A stretch of DNA of 64,000 nt from Streptomyces sp. 1-11 (GCF_007176755.1 NZ_BJTV01000001.1:806001-870000); one strand, 5' to 3'. Numbered from the stretch's first letter, positions 1-12,418 are shown. Numbers and translations: made by a program. Notes: generated by a model from the letters alone, not told the origin.

Positions 1-1859
1 TGGACCCGGCGCAGCCGTCCGGACAGACCGCCGAAGCCGGCCGCCGTGCCGTTGACGACACCGTCGACCAGGGTGTGGTCGACGTACACCAGGGAGCGCG
101 TGAGGTGTTCGCCGCCGCGCACCAGGACGACGTGGTTGAAGTCGTCCTGCAGCAGGTCGCGCCGGGCGGCCCGGGTGAGCAGCGAGCCGCGCGGGGCGAC
201 CGCCGGGACGGGCTTGCGGCCGTACTGCGCCCAGGCGATGCCGACGCCGACGACCAGGCAGACCAGGGTCGCGCCGGTGACCGTCGCGGCACTGACGGGC
301 GAGTGGCCCTCGCTGTGGCCGGTGACCGGCTCCAGCCAGTTGAGGAAGCGGTCGCCGAGGTGGAAGAAGAAGCCGCCGAAGACGGAGCCGACGGCCAGCA
401 CGATCATGGGGATCGTCATGATCTTCGGGGACTCGTGCGGGTGCGGCTCCGCGTGCTCGCCGTGGTGCTCGGCGACCGGCTCCGCGCTGGGCGCCTCGGG
501 GGAACGGGTGGGCTGGTGCCTCCAGCGCTCCTCCCCGAAGAACGTCATCAGCATCACGCGCGTCATGTAGAAGGCGGTGATGGCCGCGCCGAGCAGGGCC
601 ACGCCACCGAGGATCCAGCCCTGGGTGCCGCCCTTGGCGAAGGCCGCCTCGATGATCGCGTCCTTGGAGTAGAAGCCGGACAGGAACGGGAAGCCGATGA
701 TCGCCAGGTAGCCGAGGCCGAAGGTGACGAAGGTGACCGGCATGTACTTGCGCAGGCCGCCGTACTTGCGCATGTCGACCTCGTCGTTCATGCCGTGCAT
801 GACCGAACCGGCGCCGAGGAACAGCCCGGCCTTGAAGAAGCCGTGGGTGACCAGGTGCATGATCGCGAAGACGTAGCCGATCGGGCCGAGGCCCGCCGCC
901 AGCACCATGTAGCCGATCTGCGACATGGTCGATCCGGCCAGCGCCTTCTTGATGTCGTCCTTGGCGCAACCGACGATCGCACCGAAGAGGAGCGTGACGG
1001 CGCCGACCACGGTGACGGCCAGCTGCGCGTCGGGCGCCGCGTTGAAGATGGCGCCGGAGCGGACGATCAGGTACACGCCCGCCGTCACCATCGTCGCGGC
1101 GTGGATCAGGGCCGAGACCGGGGTCGGGCCCTCCATCGCGTCCCCGAGCCAGGACTGCAGCGGGACCTGGGCCGACTTGCCGCACGCGGCGAGCAGCAGC
1201 ATCAGGCCGATCGCGGTGAGCCGGCCCTCTGAGACGTCACCGGTGTGGCTGAGGACCGGTCCGAAGGCGAAGCCGCCGAAGGTGGTGAACATCAGCATGA
1301 TCGCGATCGACAGGCCGATGTCGCCGACCCGGTTGACCAGGAAGGCCTTCTTCGCGGCCGTCGCGGCGCTGGGCTTGTGCTGCCAGAAGCCGATGAGCAG
1401 GTACGAGGCGAGGCCGACGCCCTCCCAGCCGACGTACAGCAGCAGGTAGTTGTCGGCGAGGACCAGCAGCAGCATCGCCGCGAGGAACAGGTTCAGGTAG
1501 CCGAAGAAGCGGCGGCGCCGCTCGTCGTGCTCCATGTACCCGACCGAGTAGAGGTGGATGAGGGAGCCGACGCCCGTGATCAGCAGCACGAACGTCATCG
1601 ACAGCTGGTCCAGGCGGAAGGTGACGTCCGCATGGAAGTCGCCGACCGAGATCCACGTCCACAGGTGCTGGGTCAGGGTGCGCTGTCCGGCGTCCTTGCC
1701 GAGCAGGCCGGCGAAGAGGACCACGCCGATGACGAACGAGGTGGCCGACAGGAGCGTGCCGATCCAGTGGCCCACGGCGTCCAGCCGCCGGCCGCCGACC
1801 AGGAGGACGGCCGCTCCGAGCAGGGGCGCCGCGATGAGCAGCGCGATCAGGTTGTCCAC
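1..1859 (-). CDS. nuoL: NADH-quinone oxidoreductase subunit L (partial, C-terminus off the left edge)
   Basis: Proton-pumping membrane subunit of complex I. The visible 619 codons include the antiporter-like core: [17 protein letters not shown] near residue 130, [18 protein letters not shown] and [16 protein letters not shown] further on. These match the Proton_antipo_N/M domains of NuoL and carry the conserved glutamate and lysines of the channel. Start is GTG at 1859, preceded by a GGAAG ribosome site. It lies 15 bp after nuoK, last visible gene of the operon. A His/Glu-rich loop ([13 protein letters not shown]) precedes the late helices. Family proteins are about 630-660 residues, so little is missing. 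Confidence 0.96.
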   Translation of the reverse strand, partial: MDNLIALLIAAPLLGAAVLLVGGRRLDAVGHWIGTLLSATSFVIGVVLFAGLLGKDAGQRTLTQHLWTWISVGDFHADVTFRLDQLSMTFVLLITGVGSLIHLYSVGYMEHDERRRRFFGYLNLFLAAMLLLVLADNYLLLYVGWEGVGLASYLLIGFWQHKPSAATAAKKAFLVNRVGDIGLSIAIMLMFTTFGGFAFGPVLSHTGDVSEGRLTAIGLMLLLAACGKSAQVPLQSWLGDAMEGPTPVSALIHAATMVTAGVYLIVRSGAIFNAAPDAQLAVTVVGAVTLLFGAIVGCAKDDIKKALAGSTMSQIGYMVLAAGLGPIGYVFAIMHLVTHGFFKAGLFLGAGSVMHGMNDEVDMRKYGGLRKYMPVTFVTFGLGYLAIIGFPFLSGFYSKDAIIEAAFAKGGTQGWILGGVALLGAAITAFYMTRVMLMTFFGEERWRHQPTRSPEAPSAEPVAEHHGEHAEPHPHESPKIMTIPMIVLAVGSVFGGFFFHLGDRFLNWLEPVTGHSEGHSPVSAATVTGATLVCLVVGVGIAWAQYGRKPVPAVAPRGSLLTRAARRDLLQDDFNHVVLVRGGEHLTRSLVYVDHTLVDGVVNGTAAGFGGLSGRLRRV

Positions 1860-1874
1860 GATTCTTCCGACCCC

Positions 1875-2174
1875 TTACAGCTTCATCAGGCTGGCGTCGT
1901 CGACCGAGGCCGAGTGGCGGGTACGGAACAGCGACACGATGATCGCGAGGCCCACCACGACCTCCGCGGCGGCGACGACCATCGTGAAGAAGGCGATGAT
2001 CTGGCCGTCGAGATTGCCGTGCATCCGGGAGAAGACGACGAACGCGAGGTTGCAGGCGTTGAGCATCAGCTCGACGCACATGAACACGACGATCGCGTTG
2101 CGCCGGATCAGCACCCCGGTCGCGCCGACGGTGAACAGCAGGGCCGCGAGGTAGAGGTAGTTGACCGGGTTCAC
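1875..2174 (-). CDS. nuoK: NADH-quinone oxidoreductase subunit K
   Basis: Small membrane subunit of complex I, 99 residues, the usual length. Three hydrophobic helices are visible ([58 protein letters not shown]). The second carries the conserved channel glutamate in the VELMLN motif, and a second conserved glutamate lies in [10 protein letters not shown]. The GTG start at 2174 overlaps the nuoJ stop as GTGA, so the two are translationally coupled. It acts in the proton channel next to NuoJ and NuoN. Confidence 0.97.
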   Translation of the reverse strand: MNPVNYLYLAALLFTVGATGVLIRRNAIVVFMCVELMLNACNLAFVVFSRMHGNLDGQIIAFFTMVVAAAEVVVGLAIIVSLFRTRHSASVDDASLMKL

Positions 2175-3016
2175 TTCGACGCCTCCTCGGGCCGCTTGAA
2201 CGTCGCCGGCTCGATCGCGGTCCGCTCCAGACGCTCGGCGGCGCGCTGCTCGAGGGCCCGCAGGTCGTTGAGTGCCTCCGCCGACACGTCGCGGATCTGC
2301 CCGCGTTCGCGCAGCGTCTTGTTCACGGTCAGCTCGGAGGGGGTGCCGTCGGGCAGCAGGCCCGCGATGTCCACGGCGTTGTGCCGGGCGTAGACGCCCG
2401 GTGCGGGCAGCGGCGGGATGTGCCTGCCTTCCCGGATGCGCTGCTCGGCCAGCTCGCGCTGGGTCCTGGCCCGCTCGGTGCGCTCGCGGTGGGTGAGCAC
2501 CATCGCGCCGACGGCGGCCGTGATCAGCAGGGCGCCGGTGATCTCGAAGGCGAAGACGTACTTGGTGAAGATGAGGGACGCGAGGCCCTCCACGTTGCCG
2601 TGCGCGTTCGCCTGGCCGGTGCCGTTGAACTCCTTCAGCGAGGCGTTGCCGATGCCGGCGAACAGCAGCACCCCGAAGCCGGCCCCGCACAGGAGGGCCA
2701 GCCAGCGCTGGCCCTTGATGGTCTCCTTCAGCGAGTCCGCGGCCGTGACGCCGACGAGCATCACCACGAACAGGAACAGCATCATGATCGCGCCGGTGTA
2801 GACGACGATCTGCACGATGCCCAGGAAGTAGGCGCCGTTGGCGAGGTAGAACACCGCCAGGATGATCATGGTCCCGGCGAGACAGAGGGCGCTGTGCACG
2901 GCCTTCCTCATCAGCACGGTGCACAGGGCGCCGATCACCGCGAACGTGCCGAGGACCCAGAACTGGAAGGCCTCACCGGTGGAGGTGGTGTAGGCGGCGA
3001 GCTGCTGTGCGCTCAT
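2171..3016 (-). CDS. nuoJ: NADH-quinone oxidoreductase subunit J
   Basis: Membrane subunit of complex I, 281 residues. The first 190 residues hold about five helices, including [17 protein letters not shown], which matches the pi-bulge helix of NuoJ. The C-terminal 80-90 residues are a charged, helical cytoplasmic tail ([18 protein letters not shown] onward) not found in the shorter enterobacterial NuoJ but, from general knowledge, common in actinobacteria. ATG at 3016 overlaps the nuoI stop (ATGA). Confidence 0.96.
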   Translation of the reverse strand: MSAQQLAAYTTSTGEAFQFWVLGTFAVIGALCTVLMRKAVHSALCLAGTMIILAVFYLANGAYFLGIVQIVVYTGAIMMLFLFVVMLVGVTAADSLKETIKGQRWLALLCGAGFGVLLFAGIGNASLKEFNGTGQANAHGNVEGLASLIFTKYVFAFEITGALLITAAVGAMVLTHRERTERARTQRELAEQRIREGRHIPPLPAPGVYARHNAVDIAGLLPDGTPSELTVNKTLRERGQIRDVSAEALNDLRALEQRAAERLERTAIEPATFKRPEEASK

Positions 3017-3663
3017 CGTCCGATCACCTTCTCGGACGCCGGTTCGGTCTCGCCGAAGGTGCTGTCGCCCTCCTGCACCACCTCGCCCTTGGAGACGGCG
3101 GTCTGGCGCACCGTGCCCGGCGCGGCCTCCGTCACCAGGCCCCGGTAGTAGTCCTGCTCGTCCGTACCGGGGAAGATCGCGTGCGGTGTGTCGACCATGC
3201 CCTCCTCCAGACCGGCGAGCAGCTGCTCCTTGGTGTAGATGAGGTTGGCGCGGCTGGAGTCGGCCAGTTCGAACTCGTTGGTCATCGTCAGCGCGCGCGT
3301 GGGGCACGCCTCGATGCACAGGCCGCACAGGATGCAGCGGGCGTAGTTGATCTGGTAGACGCGGCCGTACCGCTCGCCCGGCGAGTAGCGCTCCTCGTCG
3401 GTGTTGTCGGCGCCCTCCACGTAGATGGCGTCGGCGGGGCAGGCCCAGGCGCACAGCTCGCAGCCGACGCACTTCTCCAGGCCGTCCGGATGGCGGTTCA
3501 GCTGGTGCCGTCCGTGGAACCGCGGAGCCGTGGTCTTCTGCTGCTCCGGGTACTGCTCGGTGAGCCGCTTCTTGAACATGGCCTTGAAGGTCACGCCGAA
3601 GCCGGCCACGGGATTCTGGAAGCCGGGCTTGCTCTGCCCGGACTCCGTTGGCTCCTCAGCCAT
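3013..3663 (-). CDS. nuoI: NADH-quinone oxidoreductase subunit I, 2x[4Fe-4S] ferredoxin
   Basis: Peripheral-arm subunit carrying clusters N6a and N6b, 216 residues. Two CX2CX2CX3CP motifs are visible: [12 protein letters not shown] and [12 protein letters not shown], separated by about 39 residues. Start chosen at ATG 3663 (MAEEPTESG); an upstream in-frame extension to 3723 lies inside the nuoH tail and is unlikely. Its first 8 bases overlap the end of nuoH. The C-terminal 70 residues are acidic and of low conservation. Confidence 0.97.
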   Translation of the reverse strand: MAEEPTESGQSKPGFQNPVAGFGVTFKAMFKKRLTEQYPEQQKTTAPRFHGRHQLNRHPDGLEKCVGCELCAWACPADAIYVEGADNTDEERYSPGERYGRVYQINYARCILCGLCIEACPTRALTMTNEFELADSSRANLIYTKEQLLAGLEEGMVDTPHAIFPGTDEQDYYRGLVTEAAPGTVRQTAVSKGEVVQEGDSTFGETEPASEKVIGR

Positions 3664-5020
3664 CGGACGCCTCCTTTCCATCCGAAGATCCGTCACTGAC
3701 AGTGTCCGGCCCGCCACTGACAATCAGCTCCCGCTCCCGGCGCGGGCGGCGCCTGGGCACGGGGGGCAGCTCCTGGCCGGGCAGCGGCGGCACGGGGAAC
3801 CCGCCCGCCATCGGGTCGAACCCGGGCTGCGGGGCGGCGGGCCCCTCGTCCTTCCTCGCCTTCTCGCGGAACATGTCGGCGACGAAGGAGAGCAGCAGCA
3901 GGGCGATGACGCCGCCGCCGACGTAGAGGGCGATGTCGGCGAAGCCGTAGTTCTCGTTGCGCAGCGCCCGCACGGTCGCCACGAGCATCAGCCAGGTCAC
4001 CGAGACCGGGATGAGGACCTTCCAGCCGAGCTTCATCAGCTGGTCATACCGGACCCGGGGGAGCGTGCCGCGCAGCCAGATGAAGAAGAACAGCAGCAGC
4101 TGGACCTTGACGACAAACCAGAGCAGCGGCCACCAGCCGTGGTTCGCGCCCTCCCAGAAGCCGCTGATCGGCCAGGGGGCGCGCCAGCCGCCGAGGAAGA
4201 GGGTGGTCGCGACGGCCGACACGGTCACCATGTTCACGTACTCGGCCAGCATGAACATCGCGAACTTGATGGACGAGTACTCGGTGTTGAAGCCGCCCAC
4301 CAGGTCGCCCTCGGACTCCGGCATGTCGAAGGGGGCGCGGTTGGTCTCGCCGACCATCGTGACGATGTAGAGGATGAAGGAGACCGGCAGCAGCAGGATG
4401 TACCAGCGGTCGTGCTGCTGCTCGACGATGGCCGACGTCGACATCGACCCCGAGTAGAGGAACACGGAGGCGAACGCGGCGCCCATCGCGATCTCGTAGG
4501 AGATCATCTGCGCGCAGGAGCGCAGGCCGCCGAGGAGCGGGTAGGTGGACCCGGAGCTCCAGCCCGCCAGCACGATGCCGTAGATGCCGACCGAGGCGAC
4601 CGCGAGGATGTAGAGCATCGCGATCGGCAGGTCGGTGAGCTGCATGGTGGTGCGCGTGCCGAAGATCGAGATCTCGTCGTCGGCCGGGCCGAAGGGGATC
4701 ACCGCGATCGCCATGAAGGCGGGGATGGCCGCGACGATCGGTGCGAGGACGTAGACCACCTTGTCCGCGCGCTTGACGATGACGTCTTCCTTGAGCATCA
4801 GCTTGATGCCGTCGGCGAGCGACTGGAGCATGCCCCAGGGGCCGTGCCGGTTGGGGCCGATGCGCAACTGCATCCAGGCGACGACCTTGCGCTCCCAGAC
4901 GATGGAGAACAGCACGGTCACCATCAGGAACGCGAAGCAGAAGACGGCCTTGACGACGACCAGCCACCAGGGGTCCCGGCCGAACATCGAGAGGTCTGCA
5001 GCCGCGAGGTACGGGCTCAT
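3656..5020 (-). CDS. nuoH: NADH-quinone oxidoreductase subunit H
   Basis: Membrane subunit that forms the quinone cavity together with NuoB and NuoD, 454 residues. Conserved pieces include [20 protein letters not shown] after the first helix and [20 protein letters not shown] in the cytoplasmic loop lining the quinone tunnel, then [18 protein letters not shown]. About eight helices are visible. A proline- and arginine-rich hydrophilic tail of about 70 residues ([18 protein letters not shown]) exceeds the enterobacterial length. ATG at 5020 overlaps the nuoG stop. Confidence 0.97.
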   Translation of the reverse strand: MSPYLAAADLSMFGRDPWWLVVVKAVFCFAFLMVTVLFSIVWERKVVAWMQLRIGPNRHGPWGMLQSLADGIKLMLKEDVIVKRADKVVYVLAPIVAAIPAFMAIAVIPFGPADDEISIFGTRTTMQLTDLPIAMLYILAVASVGIYGIVLAGWSSGSTYPLLGGLRSCAQMISYEIAMGAAFASVFLYSGSMSTSAIVEQQHDRWYILLLPVSFILYIVTMVGETNRAPFDMPESEGDLVGGFNTEYSSIKFAMFMLAEYVNMVTVSAVATTLFLGGWRAPWPISGFWEGANHGWWPLLWFVVKVQLLLFFFIWLRGTLPRVRYDQLMKLGWKVLIPVSVTWLMLVATVRALRNENYGFADIALYVGGGVIALLLLSFVADMFREKARKDEGPAAPQPGFDPMAGGFPVPPLPGQELPPVPRRRPRRERELIVSGGPDTVSDGSSDGKEASDG

Positions 5021-7521
5021 GCCTCCACCTCCTTGGGGGCCTGTTCGGCGGGCGCCGCCGGGCCGATACGGACGAGGTCGCCGGGCTGCGCACCGGTGTC
5101 GGAGGCGACGCCCGCGCCGGCGGAGTTCAGCGGCAGCCACACCACCCGGTCGGGCATCTCGGTGACCTGGAGCGGGAATTCGACGACGCCGCGAGGGCCG
5201 GTGACGGCCAGGACACCGCCCTCCGCGACACCTGCCTCGGCGGCCGTGGCCGCCGACACGCGCGCGCGTGCCGCGTGCCGGGTCCCGGCGAGGGCCTCGT
5301 CGCCCTCCTGCAGGACGCCCTGGTCGAGCAGCAGCCGGTGCCCGGCGAGCACCGCCTCGCCGACGGCCGGGCGGGGCAGCACGCCCGCCCTCTCCAGGGG
5401 GTCGGTGGCCCGCGGGCCGTCCCAGGCGCCGAGCCGGTCGATCTCCGCGCGCGTGGTGCGCAGGTCCGGCAGGCCCAGGTGGACGTCCATGGCGTCGGCC
5501 AGCATCTGCAGCACCCGCCCGTCGGTGGGGGCGAGGCGGCGGGTCATCTGGTCGGGCTTGAGCGCGGCCTCGAAGAAGCGCACCCTGCCCTCCCAGTTCA
5601 GGAAGGTGCCCGCCTTCTCGGCGACAGCGGCGACCGGCAGGACCACGTCGGCGTGCTCGGTGACCTCGCTGGGCCGCAGTTCCAGCGACACCAGGAAGTC
5701 CACGCCGCGAAGCGCCTCACGCGCGCGTGCCGGGTCGGGCAGGTCGTCGACCTCCACGCCGGCGACGACGAGCGCGGACAGTTCGCCGGTGGCGGCCGCC
5801 TCGATCATCTGGTGGGTGTCGCGGCCGTGACGGACGGGCAGTTCGGCCAGTCCCCAGACCGCGGCGACCTCCTCACGCGCGCGCGGGTCGGTCGCCGGGC
5901 GGCCGCCCGGCAGCAGCGACGGCAGCGCGCCCGCCTCCAGGGCGCCGCGCTCGCCCGCCCGCCGCGGGATCCACACCAGTCGGGCGCCGGTGGCGGCGGC
6001 CGCGCGGGCGGCGGCGGTGAGGCCGCCGGCGACCGAGGCGAGCCTCTCCCCCACGACGATCACCGCGCCCTCGGCGCGCAGGGCCTCGCCGGCCTGCGCG
6101 CCGAGTTCGTCGAGGCCGACGCCGCTCGCGAGGGCGTCGAGCCACTCGGTCTCGGTGCCGGGCGCGGCAGGCAGCAGGGTGCCGCCCGCCTTCTCCAGGC
6201 CGCGCGTGGCGTGTGTGGCCAGGGCGAACACCCGCTGCTTGTGCTTGCGCCAGGCCTTGCGCAGCCGCAGGAAGACGCCGGGCGCCTCCTCCTCCGACTC
6301 GAAGCCGGCGAGCAGGACGGCGGGCGCCTTCTCCAGCGCGGTGTACGTGACGCCCGTGCCGTCGAGGTCACGGCCGCGGCCCGCCACCCGGGCCGCGAGG
6401 AAGTCGGCCTCCTCGCCGCTGTGCACGCGCGCGCGGAAGTCGATGTCGTTCGTGCCGAGCGCGACCCGCGCGAACTTGCTGTAGGCGTAGGCGTCCTCGA
6501 CGGTCAGCCGGCCGCCGGTGAGGACTCCGGCCCGGGAGCGGGCGGCGGTCAGGCCGCGCGCGGCCGTCTCCAGGGCCTCCGGCCAGGAGGCCGGTTCCAG
6601 GACGCCTTCGGCGTTGCGCACCAGCGGGAGGTCGAGGCGGTCCTTGGCCTGCGCGTACCGGAACGCGAAGCGTCCCTTGTCGCAGATCCACTCCTCGTTG
6701 ACCTCCGGGTCGTCGGCGGCGAGCCGCCGCATGACCTTGCCGCGCCGGTGGTCGGTGCGCGTCGCGCAGCCGCCCGAGCAGTGTTCGCACACCGACGGCG
6801 AGGAGACGAGGTCGAAGGGCCGGGAGCGGAAGCGGTAGGCCGCCGAGGTGAGGGCGCCGACCGGGCAGATCTGGATGGTGTTGCCGGAGAAGTACGACTC
6901 GAACGGGTCGCCTTCACCGGTGCCGACCTGCTGCAGCGCGCCCCGCTCGATCAGCTCGATCATCGGGTCGCCCGCGACCTGGTTGGAGAAGCGGGTGCAG
7001 CGGGCGCACAGCACGCACCGCTCGCGGTCGAGGAGCACCTGCGTCGAGATCGGCACGGGCTTCTCGTAGGTCCGCTTGCGGCCCTCGAAGCGGGACTCCG
7101 CGTTGCCGTGCGACATGGCCTGGTTCTGCAGCGGGCACTCGCCGCCCTTGTCGCAGACCGGGCAGTCCAGCGGGTGGTTGATGAGCAGCAGCTCCATCAC
7201 GCCGTGCTGGGCCTTCTCCGCGACCTGCGAGGTGAGCTGGGTCTTCACGACCATGCCGTCGGTGCACGTGATGGTGCAGGACGCCATGGGCTTGCGCTGG
7301 CCCTCGACCTCGACGATGCACTGGCGGCAGGCGCCGGCCGGGTCCAGCAGGGGGTGGTCGCAGAACCGCGGGATCTCGATGCCGAGCTGCTCGGCGGCCC
7401 GGATGACCAGGGTGCCCTTGGGCACGCTGGTCTCGATGCCGTCGATCGTCAGCGTGACGAGGTCCTCCGGCGGGACCGCCGCCTCTCCCCCTCCGGAGGG
7501 AGCACTGGTGGTCACGGTCAT
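5017..7521 (-). CDS. nuoG: NADH-quinone oxidoreductase subunit G
   Basis: Large iron-sulfur subunit of the NADH-oxidising arm, 834 residues. In order it shows a [2Fe-2S] ferredoxin domain ([15 protein letters not shown]), the HXXXC cluster region ([17 protein letters not shown]), a two-cluster ferredoxin motif ([11 protein letters not shown], then CPVGAL), and a Mo4Fe4S-like cysteine set ([11 protein letters not shown], ending [10 protein letters not shown]). A molybdopterin-oxidoreductase-like domain fills the C-terminal half, where no cofactor is expected in complex I. The CEHCSGGC set suggests the extra cluster N7. ATG 7521 overlaps the nuoF stop. Confidence 0.97.
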   Translation of the reverse strand: MTVTTSAPSGGGEAAVPPEDLVTLTIDGIETSVPKGTLVIRAAEQLGIEIPRFCDHPLLDPAGACRQCIVEVEGQRKPMASCTITCTDGMVVKTQLTSQVAEKAQHGVMELLLINHPLDCPVCDKGGECPLQNQAMSHGNAESRFEGRKRTYEKPVPISTQVLLDRERCVLCARCTRFSNQVAGDPMIELIERGALQQVGTGEGDPFESYFSGNTIQICPVGALTSAAYRFRSRPFDLVSSPSVCEHCSGGCATRTDHRRGKVMRRLAADDPEVNEEWICDKGRFAFRYAQAKDRLDLPLVRNAEGVLEPASWPEALETAARGLTAARSRAGVLTGGRLTVEDAYAYSKFARVALGTNDIDFRARVHSGEEADFLAARVAGRGRDLDGTGVTYTALEKAPAVLLAGFESEEEAPGVFLRLRKAWRKHKQRVFALATHATRGLEKAGGTLLPAAPGTETEWLDALASGVGLDELGAQAGEALRAEGAVIVVGERLASVAGGLTAAARAAAATGARLVWIPRRAGERGALEAGALPSLLPGGRPATDPRAREEVAAVWGLAELPVRHGRDTHQMIEAAATGELSALVVAGVEVDDLPDPARAREALRGVDFLVSLELRPSEVTEHADVVLPVAAVAEKAGTFLNWEGRVRFFEAALKPDQMTRRLAPTDGRVLQMLADAMDVHLGLPDLRTTRAEIDRLGAWDGPRATDPLERAGVLPRPAVGEAVLAGHRLLLDQGVLQEGDEALAGTRHAARARVSAATAAEAGVAEGGVLAVTGPRGVVEFPLQVTEMPDRVVWLPLNSAGAGVASDTGAQPGDLVRIGPAAPAEQAPKEVEA

Positions 7522-8867
7522 GCGTTCACCTCCGGGCGGTCCGCCCAGGCCGTCGACTTGGCCGGGTCGAAGGGGCAGCCCCGGCCCGTGATGTGCTGCT
7601 CGTACTCCTCGCGGAAGTACTTCAGCGAGGAGAAGATCGGGGATGCGGCGCCGTCACCGAGGGCGCAGAAGGACTTGCCGTTGATGTTGTCGGCGATGTC
7701 GGCGAGCTTGTCGAGGTCGGACATGGCGCCCTTGCCCGCCTCGATGTCCCGCAGCAACTGCACCAGCCAGTAGGTGCCTTCGCGGCAGGGGGTGCACTTG
7801 CCGCAGGACTCGTGGGCGTAGAACTCGGTCCAGCGGGTCACCGCCCGCACCACGCAGGTCGTCTCGTCGAAGCACTGCAGGGCCTTGGTGCCGAGCATGG
7901 AACCCGCGGCGCCGACCCCTTCGTAATCGAGGGGGACGTCGAGGTGCTCGTCGGTGAACATCGGGGTGGAGGAGCCGCCCGGGGTCCAGAACTTGAGGCG
8001 GTGGCCGGGCCGCATTCCGCCGCTCATGTCGAGGAGCTGGCGCAGTGTGATGCCGAGCGGCGCCTCGTACTGGCCGGGGCTCGCGACGTGGCCGCTGAGC
8101 GAGTAGAGCGTGAAGCCCGGGGACTTCTCGCTGCCCATCGACCTGAACCAGTCCTTCCCGTTCTTCAGGATGGCGGGAACCGACGCGATCGACTCGACGT
8201 TGTTCACAACAGTCGGGCAGGCGTAGAGCCCTTCGACGGCCGGGAAAGGGGGACGGAGCCGCGGTTGACCACGGCGGCCTTCGAGCGAGTCGAGCAGCGC
8301 GGTCTCCTCACCGCAGATGTACGCGCCGGCGCCGGCGTGCACGGTGAGTTCGAGGTCGAGTCCACTGCCGAGGATGTTCTCGCCGAGGTAGCCCGCCGCG
8401 TAGGCCTCGCGCACGGCCTCGTGCAACCGCCGCAGGACGGGGACGACTTCACCACGCAGGTAGATGAAGGCGTGCGACGACCGGATGGCGTAGCACGCGA
8501 TCACGATGCCCTCGATGAGGCTGTGCGGGTTCGCGAAGAGGAGCGGGATGTCCTTGCACGTCCCGGGCTCCGACTCGTCGGCGTTGACAACAAGATAATG
8601 CGGTTTTCCATCACCCTGGGGAATGAACTGCCACTTCATTCCCGTCGGGAATCCCGCGCCGCCGCGCCCGCGCAGACCGGAGTCCTTGACGTACGCGATC
8701 AGGTCGTCCGGCGACATGGCGAGCGCCTTGCGGAGCCCCTCGTACCCCTCGTGCCTCCGGTAGACGTCCATGGACCAGGAGCGGTCCTCGTCCCAGAAGG
8801 CCGACAGCACGGGTGCGAGCAGCTTCTCGGGGCTCATGTCCTTGAGGTCGGGTGCCACGGTCATCAC
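7518..8867 (-). CDS. nuoF: NADH-quinone oxidoreductase subunit F (NADH/FMN site)
   Basis: NADH-binding flavoprotein subunit, 449 residues. [13 protein letters not shown] is the NADH-binding glycine loop, [12 protein letters not shown] and [14 protein letters not shown] belong to the FMN site, and [12 protein letters not shown] plus a later cysteine (FCALGDG) bind cluster N3. Two starts are possible: GTG 8867 overlapping the nuoE stop as GTGA, or the next codon ATG at 8864 forming TGATG. The products differ by one residue. Sits between nuoE and nuoG in the standard order. Confidence 0.97.
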   Translation of the reverse strand: MMTVAPDLKDMSPEKLLAPVLSAFWDEDRSWSMDVYRRHEGYEGLRKALAMSPDDLIAYVKDSGLRGRGGAGFPTGMKWQFIPQGDGKPHYLVVNADESEPGTCKDIPLLFANPHSLIEGIVIACYAIRSSHAFIYLRGEVVPVLRRLHEAVREAYAAGYLGENILGSGLDLELTVHAGAGAYICGEETALLDSLEGRRGQPRLRPPFPAVEGLYACPTVVNNVESIASVPAILKNGKDWFRSMGSEKSPGFTLYSLSGHVASPGQYEAPLGITLRQLLDMSGGMRPGHRLKFWTPGGSSTPMFTDEHLDVPLDYEGVGAAGSMLGTKALQCFDETTCVVRAVTRWTEFYAHESCGKCTPCREGTYWLVQLLRDIEAGKGAMSDLDKLADIADNINGKSFCALGDGAASPIFSSLKYFREEYEQHITGRGCPFDPAKSTAWADRPEVNA

Positions 8868-9733
8868 TCCCCCTCCTCGGCGGCGGGCCCTGCCGGGTGG
8901 GCCGGGTCGGAGGCCGATGTCTGCTGCGGCGCGTCATGGGAGCTGAGGTGCTCGGCCGTCGACGGCCGGTGCGCCCGGTCCTGCGGTTCGTCGTGCGGAC
9001 CGCCGTCCCGCGGATGAACCACGCGCGCGGGTGCGGCCTCTCCCTTCGCCAGGCGGAGGCCCACCAGCGACGCCGGTCCCGCGCTGCCGCCCTCCTCGAC
9101 GGCCCCGGGGCGCTCGTCGGGGAAGCCGGCCAGGATCCGCGCGGTCTCCTTGAAGGTGCACAGGCGCGCCCCGCGCGTGGGCTGTACGGGCCGCCCCTCG
9201 CGCAGGTCGTCCACCAGGCGCTTGGCGCTGCCGGGGGTCTGGTTGTCGAAGAACTCCCAGTTGACCATCACGACCGGCGCGAAGTCGCAGGCCGCGTTGC
9301 ACTCGATGTGCTCCAGGGTGACCTTGCCGTCGTCGGTGGTCTCGCCGTTGCCGACGCCCAGGTGCTCCTGGAGGGTCTCGAAGATCGCGTCGCCGCCCAT
9401 CACCGCGCACAGGGTGTTGGTGCAGACGCCCACCTGGTAGTCGCCGGAGGGCCTGCGCCGGTACATGGTGTAGAAGGTGGCCACGGCGGTGACCTCGGCC
9501 GTGGTCAGGTCCAGCATTTCAGCGCAGAACCGCATGCCGGTGCGGGTGACGTGACCCTCCTCCGACTGCACGAGGTGGAGCAGCGGCAGCAGGGCCGAAC
9601 GGGAGTCGGGGTAGCGCGCGATCACCTCGCGTGCGTCCGCCTCGAGCCGGGCGCGGACGTCGTCCGGGTACGCGGGCGCGGGCGGTTGGGGCATGCCCAG
9701 GCTGACGCCACGCTCCGAAGAACTGGTGGTCAC
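8864..9733 (-). CDS. nuoE: NADH-quinone oxidoreductase subunit E, [2Fe-2S]
   Basis: Thioredoxin-like [2Fe-2S] subunit that pairs with NuoF, 289 residues. The cluster ligands are visible as CTNTLC followed about 35 residues later by CNAAC. The core ends near residue 185. A further 100 residues, rich in Pro, Ala, His and Asp, form a low-complexity tail much longer than in E. coli NuoE (about 166 residues). GTG 9733 overlaps the nuoD stop, and the first in-frame ATG (MPQPPAP) is 14 codons later, so a shorter product is possible. Confidence 0.95.
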   Translation of the reverse strand: MTTSSSERGVSLGMPQPPAPAYPDDVRARLEADAREVIARYPDSRSALLPLLHLVQSEEGHVTRTGMRFCAEMLDLTTAEVTAVATFYTMYRRRPSGDYQVGVCTNTLCAVMGGDAIFETLQEHLGVGNGETTDDGKVTLEHIECNAACDFAPVVMVNWEFFDNQTPGSAKRLVDDLREGRPVQPTRGARLCTFKETARILAGFPDERPGAVEEGGSAGPASLVGLRLAKGEAAPARVVHPRDGGPHDEPQDRAHRPSTAEHLSSHDAPQQTSASDPAHPAGPAAEEGE

Positions 9734-11106
9734 CGGTCGACGCCTCCCATCACGGGGTCGATGGACGCGACGGCGACGATGACGTCGGCGACCTGGCCGC
9801 CCTCGCACATCGCCGCCATGGCCTGCAGGTTGGTGAAGGACGGGTCGCGGAAGTGGACCCGGTAGGGGCGGGTGCCGCCGTCGGAGACGGCGTGCACGCC
9901 GAGTTCTCCCTTGGGGGACTCGACGGCCGCGTAGGTCTGGCCCGGCGGAACCCGGAAGCCCTCGGTGACCAGCTTGAAGTGGTGGATCAGGGCCTCCATG
10001 GAGGTGCCCATGATCTTCTTGATGTGGTCCAGGGAGTTGCCGAGTCCGTCCGGTCCCAGGGCGAGCTGGGCGGGCCAGGCGATCTTCTTGTCGGCGACCA
10101 TGACGGGGCCGGGCTGGAGCCGGTCCAGGCACTGCTCGACGATCCCGAGCGACTGGCGCATCTCCTCGAGGCGGATCAGGAAGCGGCCGTAGGCGTCGCA
10201 GGAGTCGGCGGTCGGGACCTCGAAGTCGTACGTCTCGTAGCCGCAGTAGGGCTGTGTCTTGCGCAGGTCGTGCGGCAGGCCGGTGGAGCGCAGGATCGGG
10301 CCGGTCGCGCCGAGGGCCATGCAGCCGGCGAGGTCGAGGTAGCCGACGTCCTGCATGCGGGCCTTGAAGATGGGGTTCCCGGTGGCGAGCGCGTCGTACT
10401 CGGGGAGGTTCTTCTTCATCTTCTTCACGAACTCGCGGATCTGGTCCACCGCGCCGGGCGGCAGGTCCTGGGCGAGTCCGCCGGGGCGGATGTACGCGTG
10501 GTTCATCCGCAGGCCCGTGATGAGCTCGTAGATGTCGAGAATCATTTCACGATCACGGAATCCGTAGATCATGATCGTGGTGGCGCCCAGCTCCATGCCG
10601 CCGGTGGCGATGCACACCAGGTGGGAGGAGAGCCGGTTCAGCTCCATCAGGAGCACCCGGATGATCTCGGCGCGCTCGGGTACCTGGTCCTCGATGCCGA
10701 GGAGCTTCTCGACGGCGAGGCAGTAGGCCGTCTCGTTGAAGAAGGACGTCAGGTAGTCCATGCGCGTCACGAACGTGGTGCCCTGCGTCCAGGTCCGGTA
10801 CTCGAGGTTCTTCTCGATGCCGGTGTGGAGGTAGCCGATGCCGCAGCGGGCCTCGGTGACCGTCTCGCCCTCGATCTCGAGGATGAGACGGAGCACTCCA
10901 TGGGTGGACGGGTGCTGGGGACCCATGTTGACGACGATGCGCTCGTCGTCGGCGCGGGCCGCGGACTGGACGATCTCGTCCCAGTCGCCACCGGTGACCG
11001 TGTAGACGGCGCCCTCGGTGGTCTCGCGGGCCGATGCCATCGAGGAGGTGGTCCCGGAGGGACTCGACGAGGGGCGCTGGCCGGGCGACGGGTTGGTAGT
11101 GCTCAC
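9730..11106 (-). CDS. nuoD: NADH-quinone oxidoreductase subunit D
   Basis: 49-kDa-type subunit of the quinone-reducing module, 458 residues. [14 protein letters not shown] is the signature carrying the quinone-pocket histidine, and the conserved [13 protein letters not shown] and [13 protein letters not shown] segments follow. The first 40 residues are Ser/Thr-rich and poorly conserved. Start GTG 11106 overlaps the nuoC stop (GTGA). The protein descends from the NiFe-hydrogenase large subunit but lacks the metal-binding cysteines, as expected. Confidence 0.97.
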   Translation of the reverse strand: MSTTNPSPGQRPSSSPSGTTSSMASARETTEGAVYTVTGGDWDEIVQSAARADDERIVVNMGPQHPSTHGVLRLILEIEGETVTEARCGIGYLHTGIEKNLEYRTWTQGTTFVTRMDYLTSFFNETAYCLAVEKLLGIEDQVPERAEIIRVLLMELNRLSSHLVCIATGGMELGATTIMIYGFRDREMILDIYELITGLRMNHAYIRPGGLAQDLPPGAVDQIREFVKKMKKNLPEYDALATGNPIFKARMQDVGYLDLAGCMALGATGPILRSTGLPHDLRKTQPYCGYETYDFEVPTADSCDAYGRFLIRLEEMRQSLGIVEQCLDRLQPGPVMVADKKIAWPAQLALGPDGLGNSLDHIKKIMGTSMEALIHHFKLVTEGFRVPPGQTYAAVESPKGELGVHAVSDGGTRPYRVHFRDPSFTNLQAMAAMCEGGQVADVIVAVASIDPVMGGVDR

Positions 11107-11867
11107 GAGTACGACCTCCGCTGGTCCGGAGCCGGGATCTGGGCGCCCTTGTACTCGACGGCGATGCCGCCGAGGGGGTAGTCCTTGCGCTGCGGGTGGC
11201 CCTGCCAGTCGTCCGGCATCATGATCCGGGTCAGGGCCGGGTGACCGTCGAAGACGATCCCGAAGAAGTCGTAGGTCTCGCGCTCGTGCCAGTCGTTGGT
11301 CGGGTACACGGAGACCAGGGACGGGATGCGCGGCTCGCTGTCGGGGGCGCTCACCTCGAGGCGGATCAGCCGGTTGTGGGTGATCGAGCGCAGGTGGTAC
11401 ACGGCGTGCAGTTCGCGGCCCTTGTCCTGCGGGTAGTGGACCCCGCTGACGCCGGTGCACAGCTCGAAGCGGAGCGCGGGGTCGTCGCGCAGGGTGCGGG
11501 CGACGCGGACCAGGTGCTCGCGTTCGATGTGGAAGGTCAGTTCGCCGCGGTCGACGACCGTCTTCTCGATGGCGTTCTCCGGGAGGAGTCCCTGTTCCTC
11601 CAGGGCGCCCTCGAGCTCGTCGGCCACCTCGTCGAACCAGCCGCCGTAGGGCCGGTTCGCCGGTCCCGGGAGGCGGACCGAGCGGACCAGGCCGCCGTAG
11701 CCGGAGGTGTCGCCGCCGTTGCCGGCGCCGAACATGCCGCGCTGGACGCGGATCTCCTCGCCGCCCTGGCCGCGCTGGCCGGGGAGGTTGGAGCCGGCGA
11801 GGTCCTTCTCCGGGTTCACCCCGTCCGCCGGCCCGTTGGCGCCGTTGGCACCGTTCGCGTCGCTCAC
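11103..11867 (-). CDS. nuoC: NADH-quinone oxidoreductase subunit C
   Basis: 30-kDa-type subunit linking NuoD to the peripheral arm, 254 residues. The family signature is visible as [20 protein letters not shown] followed by RKDYPLGG. The N-terminal 45 residues are Gly/Asn/Ala-rich ([14 protein letters not shown]) and probably disordered. GTG 11867 overlaps the nuoB stop. No fusion with nuoD is present, unlike in E. coli. Confidence 0.96.
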   Translation of the reverse strand: MSDANGANGANGPADGVNPEKDLAGSNLPGQRGQGGEEIRVQRGMFGAGNGGDTSGYGGLVRSVRLPGPANRPYGGWFDEVADELEGALEEQGLLPENAIEKTVVDRGELTFHIEREHLVRVARTLRDDPALRFELCTGVSGVHYPQDKGRELHAVYHLRSITHNRLIRLEVSAPDSEPRIPSLVSVYPTNDWHERETYDFFGIVFDGHPALTRIMMPDDWQGHPQRKDYPLGGIAVEYKGAQIPAPDQRRSYS

Positions 11868-12418
11868 CGCAGCAGCCCCTTCATCTCGATCGTGGGCAGG
11901 GCCTTGAGCGCCGCCTCCTCCGCCTCGCGGGCCGCTTCCTCGGCGTTCACGCCGAGCTTGGCGGACTGGATCTTCTGGTGGAGCTTGAGGATCGCGTCCA
12001 TCAGCATCTCGGGCCGGGGCGGGCAGCCGGGGAGGTAGATGTCGACCGGGACGATGTGGTCGACGCCCTGGACGATCGCGTAGTTGTTGAACATGCCGCC
12101 CGAGGAGGCGCAGACGCCCATGGAGATCACCCACTTGGGGTTGGGCATCTGGTCGTAGACCTGCCTCAGGACCGGCGCCATCTTCTGGCTGACCCGGCCG
12201 GCGACGATCATCAGGTCCGCCTGGCGCGGCGACCCGCGGAAGACCTCCATGCCGAAGCGCGCGAGGTCGTAACGGCCGGCGCCCGTGGTCATCATCTCGA
12301 TGGCGCAGCAGGCGAGGCCGAAGGTGGCCGGGAAGACGGACGCCTTGCGCACCCAGCCCGCGGCCTGCTCGACGGTGGTCAGCAGGAAGCCGCTCGGCAG
12401 TTTTTCTTCGAGTCCCAT
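11864..12418 (-). CDS. nuoB: NADH-quinone oxidoreductase subunit B (cluster N2)
   Basis: Carries [4Fe-4S] cluster N2, which reduces quinone, 184 residues. The tandem cysteines are in [10 protein letters not shown], with further ligands in [15 protein letters not shown] and [13 protein letters not shown] start at 12418 ([11 protein letters not shown]) lies 15 bp after nuoA, the only true intergenic gap between nuoA and nuoK. The last 40 residues are charged and alanine-rich. Confidence 0.97.
   Translation of the reverse strand: MGLEEKLPSGFLLTTVEQAAGWVRKASVFPATFGLACCAIEMMTTGAGRYDLARFGMEVFRGSPRQADLMIVAGRVSQKMAPVLRQVYDQMPNPKWVISMGVCASSGGMFNNYAIVQGVDHIVPVDIYLPGCPPRPEMLMDAILKLHQKIQSAKLGVNAEEAAREAEEAALKALPTIEMKGLLR

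Noticed and set aside
75..1232. Long plus-strand frame opposite nuoL
   Set aside because: Antisense shadow; His/Asp/Glu/Arg-rich low-complexity translation without domains.
3425..5830. 801-codon plus-strand frame opposite nuoI, nuoH and nuoG
   Set aside because: Spans three recognised genes on the other strand and shows no start signal or domain.
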